Part shown: piece by piece, positions 56,420 through 64,000 of the stretch
Layout: each line of letters begins with the position of its first letter
Numbering within the stretch: position 1 is the stretch's first letter
Position numbers and translations under genes: made by a program
Origin: Paraburkholderia phenazinium
GTDB lineage: Bacteria; Pseudomonadota; Gammaproteobacteria; Burkholderiales; Burkholderiaceae
Length of the DNA stretch: 64,000 nt
Direction: 5' to 3'
Assembly (NCBI RefSeq): GCF_900142845.1
Contig: NZ_FSRU01000002.1
Location: 3,038,001 to 3,102,000, forward strand
Notes under the pieces: model-generated
Databases searched by the model: none
The model's input: only the letters and a program-made list of their open reading frames with translations
Told to the model about the DNA's origin: nothing

Positions 56420-56851
56420 TCAACCCAGATGGGTATGCCGGGAACGGGGTGCGCTCACTTCCATGTCGGTGAGGCCATGGACGATGCCGCAATCCTCGAC
56501 CGCCTGTTCGGTCTGACATTGCTCGCGCAGCGTGGTCAATTGCGCCTTGAGTTGCTTGAGCTCGTCGATCCGCGTATCGACGTGCGCAATATGCTCGTCG
56601 ATCAGCGTGTTGATCGCGCCGCAGCCGTCGGCCGGGGCGTCGGTCAGGCGCAGCAGGGCGCGGATCTCGTCGTGAGTCATGTCGAGCGCCCGGCAATTGC
56701 GGATAAAACGCAGGCGTTCGACGTGCCGCGCCGTGTAGCTGCGGTAATTGGCTTCGGTACGGTCCGCTTCGGGCAACAGGCCCTCTTTTTCGTAAAAGCG
56801 GATGGTTTCGGTAGTGCAGTGGGCAATCTTCGCGAGTTCGCCGATTTTCAT
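56420..56851 (-). CDS. cadR: Cd(II)/Pb(II)-responsive MerR regulator CadR
   Basis: A 143-residue MerR-family metal sensor. The helix-turn-helix reads MKIGELAKIAHCTTETIRFYEKEGLLPEADRTEANYRSY; Cys77 in the dimer helix and Cys112 and Cys121 near the end are the likely metal ligands, as in CadR/PbrR, and the C-terminus has HTH. ATG 56851 is preferred to upstream starts because it gives the family N-terminus. It is divergent from the P-type ATPase, and the shared 79-base gap has the typical MerR-controlled promoter. Confidence 0.93.
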   Translation of the reverse strand: MKIGELAKIAHCTTETIRFYEKEGLLPEADRTEANYRSYTARHVERLRFIRNCRALDMTHDEIRALLRLTDAPADGCGAINTLIDEHIAHVDTRIDELKQLKAQLTTLREQCQTEQAVEDCGIVHGLTDMEVSAPRSRHTHLG

Positions 56852-56871
56852 GGAGCCTCCCGATTGCGTCC

Positions 56872-56902
56872 TTGACCTTGTAGTGGCTTCAAGGTGTTTA
56901 CT
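56872..56902 (+). promoter_or_regulatory. MerR-type promoter and operator for zntA
   Basis: -35 TTGACC (56872-56877) and -10 TTTACT (56897-56902) are 19 bases apart. The arms ACCTTG (56875-56880) and CAAGGT (56890-56895) form a dyad inside the spacer, the arrangement MerR-family activators twist to start transcription. Confidence 0.85.
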
Positions 56903-56930
56903 AGACCACAAATCTAGCCAGGAAGCCACC

Positions 56931-59342
56931 ATGCCTAACGCCAGCCCCGCCGAAACACACCGTCACGAGCCCGGTGAATCGTGCGCTCATGCCCACCCAG
57001 AAAGGGTTTCGGGCGATGTGCGTGTGGATAGGCATAAACATGAGGGCAGTCAGCCGCACGACCATGCGCATGCCGGACATCACGAGCACGCTCATACAGG
57101 GCATGACCACGGCCATGACCATGACCATGACCATGGCGACGGCCACAAGCATGGCCACGACCACGCTCATGCCCACACCGACGCCTGCTGCACCGCCGCT
57201 CCACCCGTTCTCGCCAAGCTCGCGGGACCGGAAACCATCGGCGACAACGTGCGCACCTCGATCCGCATCATGCAGATGGACTGCCCGACCGAAGAGGCGC
57301 TGATCCGCAAGAAGCTCGGCCGCATGCCATACGTGCGGAGCCTCGACTTCAACCTGATGCAGCGCGTACTCACCGTCGTGCATGCGCCGGACGCCCTGGG
57401 TTCGATCCTGGCGAGCCTGCGCTCGCTCGATTTCGATCCTCAACTGGCCGGCGCCGCCACGCCGCTCACAGGCGTCCCGGCTGCACCGCCCAAGCCCTGG
57501 TGGCCGCTCGCGCTGGCCGGCGCCGCGGCCGTCGGCTCCGAGGCCGCCAGTTGGCTCGGCGCGCCGAGCTGGCTCGCGGCGGCGCTCGCGATCGTCGCCG
57601 TGGTTTCCTGCGGCCTCACCACCTACAAAAAAGGCTGGCTCGCGATCCGCAACGGCAACCTCAACATCAACGCGCTGATGAGCATTGCCGTCACCGGCGC
57701 GCTGGTCCTGCGCCAATGGCCGGAAGCGGCCATGGTGATGGTGCTGTTCACGATCGCGGAGCTGATCGAAGCCAAATCGCTCGACCGTGCCCGCAACGCC
57801 ATCAAGGGCCTGATGCAACTGACGCCCGAGCAGGCCACCGTGCAACAGCCCGACGGCAACTGGCGAGCCGTGGACATCAAATCGGTCGTCGCCGGCCAGA
57901 TCGTGCGCGTGAAGCCGGGTGAGCGCATTGGCCTCGACGGCGAGATCGTCGCGGGCCGCTCCAGCGTGAACCAGGCGCCGATCACCGGCGAAAGCCTGCC
58001 CGTCGACAAGACCGAGGGCGACGCCGTCTTCGCCGGCACGATCAACCAGGCCGGCTCATTCGACTACCGCGTGACCGCTGCCGCCAGCAACACCACGCTC
58101 GCTCGCATCATCCACGCTGTCGAAGAGGCCCAAGGCGCCAAGGCGCCGACGCAGCGTTTCGTCGACCAGTTTGCCCGCGTCTATACGCCGATCGTGTTCG
58201 CCATCGCGCTGGCCGTCGCCGTGGTCCCGCCGCTGCTGTTCGGCGGCGTGTGGCACGACTGGGTCTACAAGGCGCTGGTGATGCTGGTGATCGCCTGCCC
58301 GTGCGCGCTGGTGATCTCCACCCCTGTGACGATCGTGAGCGGCCTCGCCACGGCCGCGCGCCAGGGCATCCTGATCAAGGGCGGCGCGTATCTCGAACAG
58401 GGTCGCAAGCTGAAGTGGCTCGCGCTCGACAAGACCGGCACGATCACCCACGGCAAACCGGTTCAGACGGACTTCGAACTGCGCGCGGATCTCGAGCCCA
58501 GCCGCTGCCGCAGACTTGCCGCGAGCCTCGCAGGCCGCTCCGATCATCCGGTGTCCCAGGCGATTGCGAACGCGGCCAAAGCGGACGGCATCGTCTCCTC
58601 GCCCGTAGAAGCGTTCGAAGCCATCCTGGGACGCGGCGTCAGCGGCACCATCGACGGCATGCCGTATCTGCTCGGCAACCACCGGCTGGTGCATGAACTC
58701 GGACGCTGTTCGGCGGAGCTCGAAGCCCGGCTCGAGACGCTCGAGCGCCAGGGCAAGACCGTCGTCATGCTGATGGACGCCGAGCGCGTGCTAGGACTCT
58801 TCGCCGTCGCCGACACGGTGAAAGACAGCAGCCGCGCCGCCATCGCCGATCTTCACACGCTGGGTGTGCAGACGGCCATGCTGACCGGCGACAACCCGCA
58901 CACGGCGGCAGCGATTGCCGAGCAGGTCGGCATCGACCGGGCGCACGGCGACCAGTTGCCGGAAGACAAGCTCAAGGCGGTGGAAGGGCTGGCCGCGCAA
59001 GGTGCGACGGTCGGGATGGTCGGCGACGGCATCAACGATGCGCCGGCGCTCGCGCGCGCCGACATCGGCTTTGCGATGGGCGCGATGGGCACCGACACCG
59101 CCATCGAAACGGCCGACGTCGCCCTGATGGACGACGACCTGCGCAAGATCCCGCTGTTCATCCGCCTCTCGCAGGCGACGCATTCGGTACTGGTGCAGAA
59201 CATTACGTTGGCGCTCGGCGTGAAAGCCGTGTTCCTGGCGCTCACGCTGATGGGCTACGGAACGATGTGGATGGCCGTGTTCGCCGATGCAGGCGCGAGC
59301 CTGCTGGTGGTGGGCAACGGTCTCAGGTTGTTGCGCAAGTAA
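56931..59342 (+). CDS. zntA: Zn/Cd/Pb-exporting P1B-type ATPase with His-rich N-terminus
   Basis: An 803-residue P1B-2 ATPase exporting Zn(II), Cd(II) and Pb(II). The first 85 residues hold about 25 His in an HxH-type stretch followed by ACC. An HMA-like domain follows with MDCPTEE (116-122) in place of the classic CxxC. Then eight membrane spans, with metal-binding CPC at residues 456-458 (CPCALVISTPV), phosphorylation Asp500 in DKTGTIT, a GDG motif (GMVGDGINDAPALARADIG). Start ATG 56931 has AGGAAG 8 bases upstream. Divergent from cadR; its last 20 bases overlap the 3' end of the AraC gene. Confidence 0.95.
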   Translation: MPNASPAETHRHEPGESCAHAHPERVSGDVRVDRHKHEGSQPHDHAHAGHHEHAHTGHDHGHDHDHDHGDGHKHGHDHAHAHTDACCTAAPPVLAKLAGPETIGDNVRTSIRIMQMDCPTEEALIRKKLGRMPYVRSLDFNLMQRVLTVVHAPDALGSILASLRSLDFDPQLAGAATPLTGVPAAPPKPWWPLALAGAAAVGSEAASWLGAPSWLAAALAIVAVVSCGLTTYKKGWLAIRNGNLNINALMSIAVTGALVLRQWPEAAMVMVLFTIAELIEAKSLDRARNAIKGLMQLTPEQATVQQPDGNWRAVDIKSVVAGQIVRVKPGERIGLDGEIVAGRSSVNQAPITGESLPVDKTEGDAVFAGTINQAGSFDYRVTAAASNTTLARIIHAVEEAQGAKAPTQRFVDQFARVYTPIVFAIALAVAVVPPLLFGGVWHDWVYKALVMLVIACPCALVISTPVTIVSGLATAARQGILIKGGAYLEQGRKLKWLALDKTGTITHGKPVQTDFELRADLEPSRCRRLAASLAGRSDHPVSQAIANAAKADGIVSSPVEAFEAILGRGVSGTIDGMPYLLGNHRLVHELGRCSAELEARLETLERQGKTVVMLMDAERVLGLFAVADTVKDSSRAAIADLHTLGVQTAMLTGDNPHTAAAIAEQVGIDRAHGDQLPEDKLKAVEGLAAQGATVGMVGDGINDAPALARADIGFAMGAMGTDTAIETADVALMDDDLRKIPLFIRLSQATHSVLVQNITLALGVKAVFLALTLMGYGTMWMAVFADAGASLLVVGNGLRLLRK

Positions 59343-60450
59343 GTACGCTGTCGTGAACGGCGCGAACGAGTGGCGCGTCCCGTCCGCTCATCGCCGCCTT
59401 CAAGGTCTCCGAAGGCCGCACGCCGAACAGCTTGCGGTAGTCGGTGGCGAACTGGCTGAGGTGCCAGAAACCCCAGGCCGCGGCGACGTCCTGAACCGGC
59501 CGCGGGTCACTCGACGCGCCGCACAGGTCGCGGCGCGCACCATTCAACCGGATGATCCGCAGATAAGCGGCCGGCGCCATCCCGAGCACATCCTGAAAGC
59601 AATACTGCAACGTGCGCCGGCTCACATGCAGCCGTTCGCACAACTCGGGCACATTCACTGCGCGCTCGCGATTGGCGAGCACATACTCGCGTGCTTCGGA
59701 CACGATCCATCGACGGCGCGGCCGCGTTGGAATCGCCACGGGTTCGCACGACGTGAGCGAACCCAGATCGAATAACGAGGCCAGCACGGACGCCTGCAGG
59801 TTATCGCGCGCCAACGCGGACAACGGCACCGTATTCGACGCGCTCTCATCGAGCATCTGCCGCAACGAGGCGCACAACCGCTCCTTGCGCGCGAGGCCAA
59901 TCCGCATGACTTCGGTGTTGGGCAGATGCTCGGCGAGCGCGAGCTGCTCGACCTCGGCCGCATAGCGGCGCAGTACCTCACCCTTCACCACGACGCCGAA
60001 AATCTCGAATCCCTCCGGCGTGATCAACTCGAATTCGATGCCACCCGGCCGGCACGCCAGCGCGTCGTCCGCGATCACGCTGGCATCGACGCGTCCGGTT
60101 CGTCCGAGGGCGTGTTCGCCGGTTGCATCGCCGCCTGGCTCGCGATACGTCGGAATGCCGAACCAGTACGCGTCCGATTGGACCTCGCAGGTTTGCCGCA
60201 GCGTGTGGCTGGTGGTTTCGCAGAACACCTGCATGTGATCGAGCGGCAACTCCGTAATGGTGCCGACGAAACGGCCTGTCGTCAGTTGATCGTAGGTCTG
60301 GCTCCAGCCGTGCAGGTTGCGCGCCTGTTCGTCGGCATCGTGCGCGACGCAGGTCTGCACACGAAAACCCGACGCAGCGAATGGCGCTTGCGCCGATACC
60401 GCGTCTGCAGCAAGCGGATCAGCGTCAATGCAGGAGAACTCTATGGTCAT
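59323..60450 (-). CDS. AraC-family regulator, EutR-like
   Basis: A 375-residue AraC regulator. The C-terminal two helix-turn-helix units read VNVPELCERLHVSRRTLQYCFQDVLGMAPAAYLRIIRLNGARRDL and VQDVAAAWGFWHLSQFATDYRKLFGVRPSETL. The N-terminal ligand domain is long, with DHMQVFCETTSHTL. It resembles the EutR/FeaR-type regulators of ethanolamine or amine use. ATG 60450 is chosen. Divergent from the aldehyde dehydrogenase; ends inside the last bases of the convergent zntA. Likely effector ethanolamine or an aldehyde, inferred from neighbours only. Confidence 0.88.
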   Translation of the reverse strand: MTIEFSCIDADPLAADAVSAQAPFAASGFRVQTCVAHDADEQARNLHGWSQTYDQLTTGRFVGTITELPLDHMQVFCETTSHTLRQTCEVQSDAYWFGIPTYREPGGDATGEHALGRTGRVDASVIADDALACRPGGIEFELITPEGFEIFGVVVKGEVLRRYAAEVEQLALAEHLPNTEVMRIGLARKERLCASLRQMLDESASNTVPLSALARDNLQASVLASLFDLGSLTSCEPVAIPTRPRRRWIVSEAREYVLANRERAVNVPELCERLHVSRRTLQYCFQDVLGMAPAAYLRIIRLNGARRDLCGASSDPRPVQDVAAAWGFWHLSQFATDYRKLFGVRPSETLKAAMSGRDAPLVRAVHDSVLTCATT

Positions 60451-60771
60451 ACCGGATCTGCCAGGAAGCGGAGCACGCAGGAGGTGGAAGCCGAACGCAA
60501 GTCTTGTGCCGAACTCGCCTGGGCAGCGGTCGAGCAAAGGCGGACCGCCAGTTGCTCACTTCCTGAACATCCCATGCACACCGTGCTCAGAAACAGCACG
60601 CGCCGTCATGAACACCCTGAACAGTGCGGGCCGCGACGCAGCGCGATCGTGCCCACTGGGCCAGCATGACTCCCCAATCGTGTGCATTGGCACGTTTCTG
60701 GCGTATGCGACGGGCGGCAAGCGGATCACCGCGCCGGGTTTTCACCATTCGAACATGTGAGGAGCAGACAG
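60451..60771. other. Divergent AraC / aldehyde dehydrogenase intergenic region
   Basis: 321 bases without a gene. Contains a sigma-54-like promoter at 60688-60702 and two direct copies of CCTGAACA (60562-60569 and 60616-60623) upstream of it, candidate activator sites. Confidence 0.5.
60688..60702 (+). promoter_or_regulatory. Sigma-54-like promoter of the aldehyde dehydrogenase
   Basis: TGGCACG-TTTC-TGGC: the -24 block TGGCACG matches the consensus fully, GG and GC are exactly 10 bases apart, and TGGC is one base from TTGC. The dehydrogenase ATG is about 70 bases downstream. Confidence 0.65.
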
Positions 60772-62292
60772 ATGAATCACGCTGAGATGCAGTTTCTGAC
60801 CACCGAATTCCCGTACAAAAAGCAGTATGCGAATTTTATCGGCGGTGAATGGGTCAAGCCGGTTGGCGGCGAGTACTTCGACAACATCTCGCCCATCACC
60901 GGTGAGCCGTTCACCTCGATTCCACGTTCGCGCGAAGCCGATATCGAACTCGCACTCGACGCCGCGCATCGCGCCAAAACGGCGTGGGGCAAAACCTCGA
61001 CCACCGATCGCGCCAACATCCTGAACCGCATTGCCGACCGGATGGAAGCGAACCTGCAGAAGCTGGCCGTCGCCGAGACGATCGACAACGGCAAGCCGCT
61101 GCGCGAAACGATGGCGGCGGATATCCCGCTCGCGATCGATCACATTCGCTACTTCGCCGGTTGCGTACGCGCCCAGGAAGGCTCGATCTCCGAGATCGAC
61201 GACGACACCGTGGCGTACCACTTCCACGAACCGCTAGGCGTCGTGGGACAAATCATTCCGTGGAACTTCCCGATCCTGATGGCCGTATGGAAGCTCGCAC
61301 CGGCACTGGCCGCCGGCAATTGCGTCGTGCTGAAGCCGGCAGAGCAGACACCCGCTTCGATCCTGGTGCTGCTCGAACTGATTCAGGATCTGCTGCCGGC
61401 CGGCGTGATCAACGTTGTGAACGGCTTTGGTCTGGAAGCCGGCAAACCGCTCGCGTCGAACAAGCGCATCGCCAAGATCGCCTTCACGGGTGAAACGACC
61501 ACTGGCCGCCTGATCATGCAGTACGCGAGCCAGAACATCATTCCGGTGACGCTCGAACTCGGCGGCAAGAGCCCGAACATTTTCTTCGCCGACGTGATGG
61601 ACCACGACGACAGCTACTTCGACAAGGCACTCGAAGGCTTCGCGATGTTCGCGCTGAATCAGGGTGAAGTCTGTACCTGTCCGTCACGCGTGCTGGTCGA
61701 CGAGAAGATCTACGACCGCTTCATGGAACGCGCGCTCAAACGCGTCGCTGCGATCACGCAAGGCCACCCGCTCGACAGCAAGACCATGATCGGCGCGCAA
61801 GCCTCGCAGGAGCAACTCGAGAAGATCCTCTCGTATATCGATCTCGGCAAGCAGGAAGGCGCGCAATGCCTGATTGGCGGCGAGCGCAACACGCTCGGCG
61901 GTGAGCTGAGCAAGGGCTACTACGTGAAGCCCACCGTGTTCCGCGGCAACAACACGATGCGCATTTTCCAGGAAGAAATCTTCGGACCGGTGGTGTCGGT
62001 GACGACCTTCAAGACCGAAGACGAAGCGCTCGAAATCGCCAACGACACGTTGTATGGTCTCGGCGCCGGCGTCTGGACGCGCGACGGCACGCTTGCCTAC
62101 CGCATGGGACGCGGCATTCAGGCGGGCCGCGTGTGGACCAATTGCTATCACGCGTATCCGGCGCATGCGGCGTTCGGCGGCTACAAGCAGTCGGGCATTG
62201 GCCGCGAGAATCACAAGATGATGCTCGACCACTATCAGCAGACCAAGAATCTCCTCGTCAGCTACAGCCAGAAGCCGCTCGGCTTCTTCTGA
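60772..62292 (+). CDS. NAD-dependent aldehyde dehydrogenase (acetaldehyde type)
   Basis: A 506-residue aldehyde dehydrogenase like ExaC/AcoD. Motifs include the NAD-binding [30 protein letters not shown], catalytic Glu in LELGGKSPN, and the nucleophilic Cys in [10 protein letters not shown]; the end [19 protein letters not shown] is typical. AGGAG is 8 bases before ATG 60772. It would oxidise acetaldehyde to acetate. The AraC regulator, DUF779 and eutBC next to it point to ethanolamine or ethanol catabolism. Confidence 0.93.
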   Translation: MNHAEMQFLTTEFPYKKQYANFIGGEWVKPVGGEYFDNISPITGEPFTSIPRSREADIELALDAAHRAKTAWGKTSTTDRANILNRIADRMEANLQKLAVAETIDNGKPLRETMAADIPLAIDHIRYFAGCVRAQEGSISEIDDDTVAYHFHEPLGVVGQIIPWNFPILMAVWKLAPALAAGNCVVLKPAEQTPASILVLLELIQDLLPAGVINVVNGFGLEAGKPLASNKRIAKIAFTGETTTGRLIMQYASQNIIPVTLELGGKSPNIFFADVMDHDDSYFDKALEGFAMFALNQGEVCTCPSRVLVDEKIYDRFMERALKRVAAITQGHPLDSKTMIGAQASQEQLEKILSYIDLGKQEGAQCLIGGERNTLGGELSKGYYVKPTVFRGNNTMRIFQEEIFGPVVSVTTFKTEDEALEIANDTLYGLGAGVWTRDGTLAYRMGRGIQAGRVWTNCYHAYPAHAAFGGYKQSGIGRENHKMMLDHYQQTKNLLVSYSQKPLGFF

Positions 62293-62301
62293 TGCCGCCA
62301 A

Positions 62302-62322
62302 ACCTGGCGCTCCGCGCCAGGT
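62302..62322 (+). terminator. Hairpin after the aldehyde dehydrogenase
   Basis: ACCTGGCGC (62302-62310), loop TCC, GCGCCAGGT (62314-62322); perfect 9-base stem, 10 bases after the stop, no T-run. It may stabilise or partly end the mRNA before DUF779. Confidence 0.5.
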
Positions 62323-62439
62323 CTCCCGAGGAGGTCAAGAAAACTTGGGGCGGCCCGGCGTCTTCTTCAGCGCCAGACGTTCCAGATGGGCGGCGGGCCA
62401 CCTCGTGCGGCTCGCTCTCTTTTCAGGTGAGGAATCGTC

Positions 62440-62832
62440 ATGGCTGGCAAGGAAGTGGAACGCGTGATCGTGACGCCGGCGGCGGCGGAATTGATCGGGA
62501 AGTTACGCGCCGAACATGGGCAGATGCTGTTTCATCAGTCGGGCGGATGCTGCGACGGCAGCGCGCCAATGTGTTTTCCGCTCAGCGACTTTATGGTCGG
62601 TTCATCGGACGTCAAGCTCGGTACGATTGCGGGCGTGCCGTTTTATATGAGCGAATCGCAATTCGAATACTGGCAGCACACGCAGTTGATCATCGACGCC
62701 GTGCCAGGCAATGGCGGCATGTTTTCGCTGGAGCGGCCGACAGGGCTCAGGTTTCTGACGCGCTCGCGGCTCTTTGAAGACGATGAGAATGCGTGGCTGG
62801 AAACGCATCCGGTCGAGCGCGCGGATGCATGA
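62440..62832 (+). CDS. DUF779 protein
   Basis: A 130-residue DUF779 family protein. The motif HQSGGCCDGSAPMCFP with paired Cys is the family signature, followed by MVGSSDVKLGTIAGVPFYMSESQFEYWQHTQLIIDAV. Such genes often follow aldehyde dehydrogenases, as here (148 bases after). Function is not known; the cysteines could bind metal. ATG 62440 is used, with GTGAGG upstream. Confidence 0.9.
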   Translation: MAGKEVERVIVTPAAAELIGKLRAEHGQMLFHQSGGCCDGSAPMCFPLSDFMVGSSDVKLGTIAGVPFYMSESQFEYWQHTQLIIDAVPGNGGMFSLERPTGLRFLTRSRLFEDDENAWLETHPVERADA

Positions 62833-62862
62833 ACGGGCGGTTCGTTTGAATCTGGTTTCGCG

Positions 62863-63663
62863 TTACTCCGTCGCTGCTGTGCCGCTGACTGCGGGCGTCT
62901 GCGGCGCCGCTTCCAGCAACGCATCGCTATCGTCTTTCAACCCCACTCCGGTGAGACCCAGGCGACGCGCGTGCGTCAGCAGATAGTGCAGCTTGTGCGC
63001 CGCGCCTGCATAGCTCAACCCCTCCGGCCGCACGTTCGAAATGCAGTTGCGCTGCGCATCGCTACAGCCCGCTTTGGGTGCATAGGTCAGATAGATGCCG
63101 AGGCTATCCGGCGAGCTCAAGCCCGGACGCTCACCAATCAACATCACCACCAGCCTGGTACGCAACAGCTCGCCAATCTCGTCGCCCAGCGCCACCCGCG
63201 CTTGCCGCGCGACCACGACCGGGCCGATCTTCCAGTCCGTGAGTTTCGGGCACACCGCCTGGATTAGCGGAATGGACTGCTTCGCGGCAGCGAACGCCGA
63301 TAAGCCGTCGGCGATCACGAACACCACATCCGGCGACTCGGTGCCGGCCTGCGCCAGGGCAAGCACCTCGCGACTCTCGTCCGCCAAACGCCGCCCCAGG
63401 TCGGGACGCCGCAAATAATGCTGCCGGTCGGGCGCCGCGCTATGGACATCGAGCGTCGTGAAGCCGCTGGCGCGTAGCTGCTCGTGCAGCGAGTCCGCAT
63501 CGAGCGGTTGATGCACCGCATCCCGAGCTTGCGCATGCGACAGATTGAACGCCAGCAGCGGCTCGGTCGGCAGGCTGTTGCCGGCGCGGCCCAAGGCAAT
63601 GCGCGCGTTGGTGAACTGCCGCAACGCGCTCCATGGATTCTTCTCGAGCAGGTCCTTGCTCAT
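62863..63663 (-). CDS. eutC: Ethanolamine ammonia-lyase small subunit
   Basis: A 266-residue EutC, the light subunit of B12-dependent ethanolamine ammonia-lyase, which splits ethanolamine to acetaldehyde and ammonia. Signatures: NARIALGRAGNSLPTEPLLAFNLSHAQARDAV, DVVFVIADGLSAFAAAKQ, VALGDEIGELL, MLIGERPGLSSPDSLGIYLTYAP and RNCISNVRPEGLSY. ATG 63663 overlaps the eutB stop (ATGA), so the subunits are translated together. Convergent with DUF779 and the aldehyde dehydrogenase. Confidence 0.95.
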   Translation of the reverse strand: MSKDLLEKNPWSALRQFTNARIALGRAGNSLPTEPLLAFNLSHAQARDAVHQPLDADSLHEQLRASGFTTLDVHSAAPDRQHYLRRPDLGRRLADESREVLALAQAGTESPDVVFVIADGLSAFAAAKQSIPLIQAVCPKLTDWKIGPVVVARQARVALGDEIGELLRTRLVVMLIGERPGLSSPDSLGIYLTYAPKAGCSDAQRNCISNVRPEGLSYAGAAHKLHYLLTHARRLGLTGVGLKDDSDALLEAAPQTPAVSGTAATE

Positions 63664-64000
63664 GCGATCCCCATCCATTCGCGCGCGCCTTCCAGCAAGG
63701 GCTGCCGCGTCGCGCCGTTGAGCAGGACGCCGCGCGCGTCCGCGATCTGCATGGACTCCAGCCATTCTTCGAATTCGGGCGCTCGCCGCAGGCCCAGCAC
63801 GTCGCGCACATACAGCGCATCGTGGAACGACGTGCTCTGATAGTTCAGCATGACGTCGTCCGCACCGGGCACGCCCATGATGAAGTTGATGCCCGCGACG
63901 CCTAGCAGCGTCAACAGGTTATCCATATCGTCCTGATCCGCTTCCGCATGATTCGTGTAGCAGATGTCGCAGCCCATCGGCACGCCGAGCAGCTTGCCGC
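63660..64000 (-). CDS. eutB: Ethanolamine ammonia-lyase large subunit, C-terminal part (cut by window edge)
   Basis: The last 113 codons of EutB on the minus strand; the start is beyond the window. The visible part has GVPMGCDICYTNHAEADQDD and LTLLGVAGINFIMGVPGADDVMLNYQ, strongly conserved in EutB, and ends LEGAREWMGIA. It is the catalytic subunit that holds the cobalamin substrate site. It overlaps eutC by 4 bases. Confidence 0.95.
   Translation of the reverse strand, partial: GKLLGVPMGCDICYTNHAEADQDDMDNLLTLLGVAGINFIMGVPGADDVMLNYQSTSFHDALYVRDVLGLRRAPEFEEWLESMQIADARGVLLNGATRQPLLEGAREWMGIA

Overview
This window is a gene-dense, high-GC chromosomal segment from a betaproteobacterium. The protein sequences and several gene orders (def-fmt-LysE-htpX-rsmB-DUF4390-ntrYX, mreBCD-mrdA-mrdB, gatCAB, queCED) point to Burkholderiaceae, most likely Burkholderia or Paraburkholderia. 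One specific clue is the QueE cluster motif C-X14-C-X2-C, the type described for Burkholderia QueE. No CRISPR array, transposase, integrase or rRNA gene was seen. Layout: 1-8.15 kb holds the end of metW, an AmpG-type permease overlapping an M48 protease, then leftward xth, a PPK2 kinase and gatCAB. The rod-shape operon mreBCD-mrdA-mrdB runs rightward (8.5-15.1 kb) and ends at a strong bidirectional terminator. Leftward genes follow (15.2-28.0 kb): a secreted Sel1 protein coupled to an HpcH/HpaI aldolase, queC-queE-queD, tRNA-Phe with its own promoter and terminator, an NtrY-like kinase with a regulator lacking the AAA+ domain, DUF4390, rsmB, htpX, a LysE exporter, fmt and def. Then come dprA, a thioredoxin-fold protein and topB (28.2-32.9 kb), a LysR regulator, GTP-dependent pckG, a D-2-hydroxyacid dehydrogenase, a patatin-like lipase, a PaaI-type thioesterase and tRNA-Lys (33.1-39.6 kb). 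The accessory part starts after tRNA-Lys. At 40.1-45.8 kb lies an orphan type VI secretion module: VgrG with a C-terminal extension, a VRR-NUC (PD-(D/E)XK) nuclease effector, and two tandem DUF3396/TsiV-type immunity genes. The two immunity genes are near identical at both ends and divergent only in residues 94-217. Next is a two-gene operon of unknown function behind two abutting LexA-like boxes that overlap a promoter (45.94-46.7 kb). I regard these two blocks as the most interesting part of the window. The remainder (46.8-64 kb) is mostly small regulator-target pairs: GNAT; a GntR regulator with a dicarboxylate symporter; an unknown 171-residue protein; a PadR regulator overlapping an FAD monooxygenase, with a perfect operator-like dyad; a lone amino-acid binding protein; a methionine-type aminotransferase; dbpA; a small zinc-ribbon protein; and cadR divergent from a His-rich Zn/Cd/Pb P-type ATPase through a MerR-type promoter. 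Last is a probable ethanolamine/aldehyde catabolic cluster: an AraC regulator, an aldehyde dehydrogenase behind a sigma-54-like promoter, DUF779, eutC and the end of eutB. Ethanolamine ammonia-lyase would make acetaldehyde and ammonia, and the dehydrogenase would oxidise the acetaldehyde. All functional calls come from reading the translations and motifs; no database search was run.
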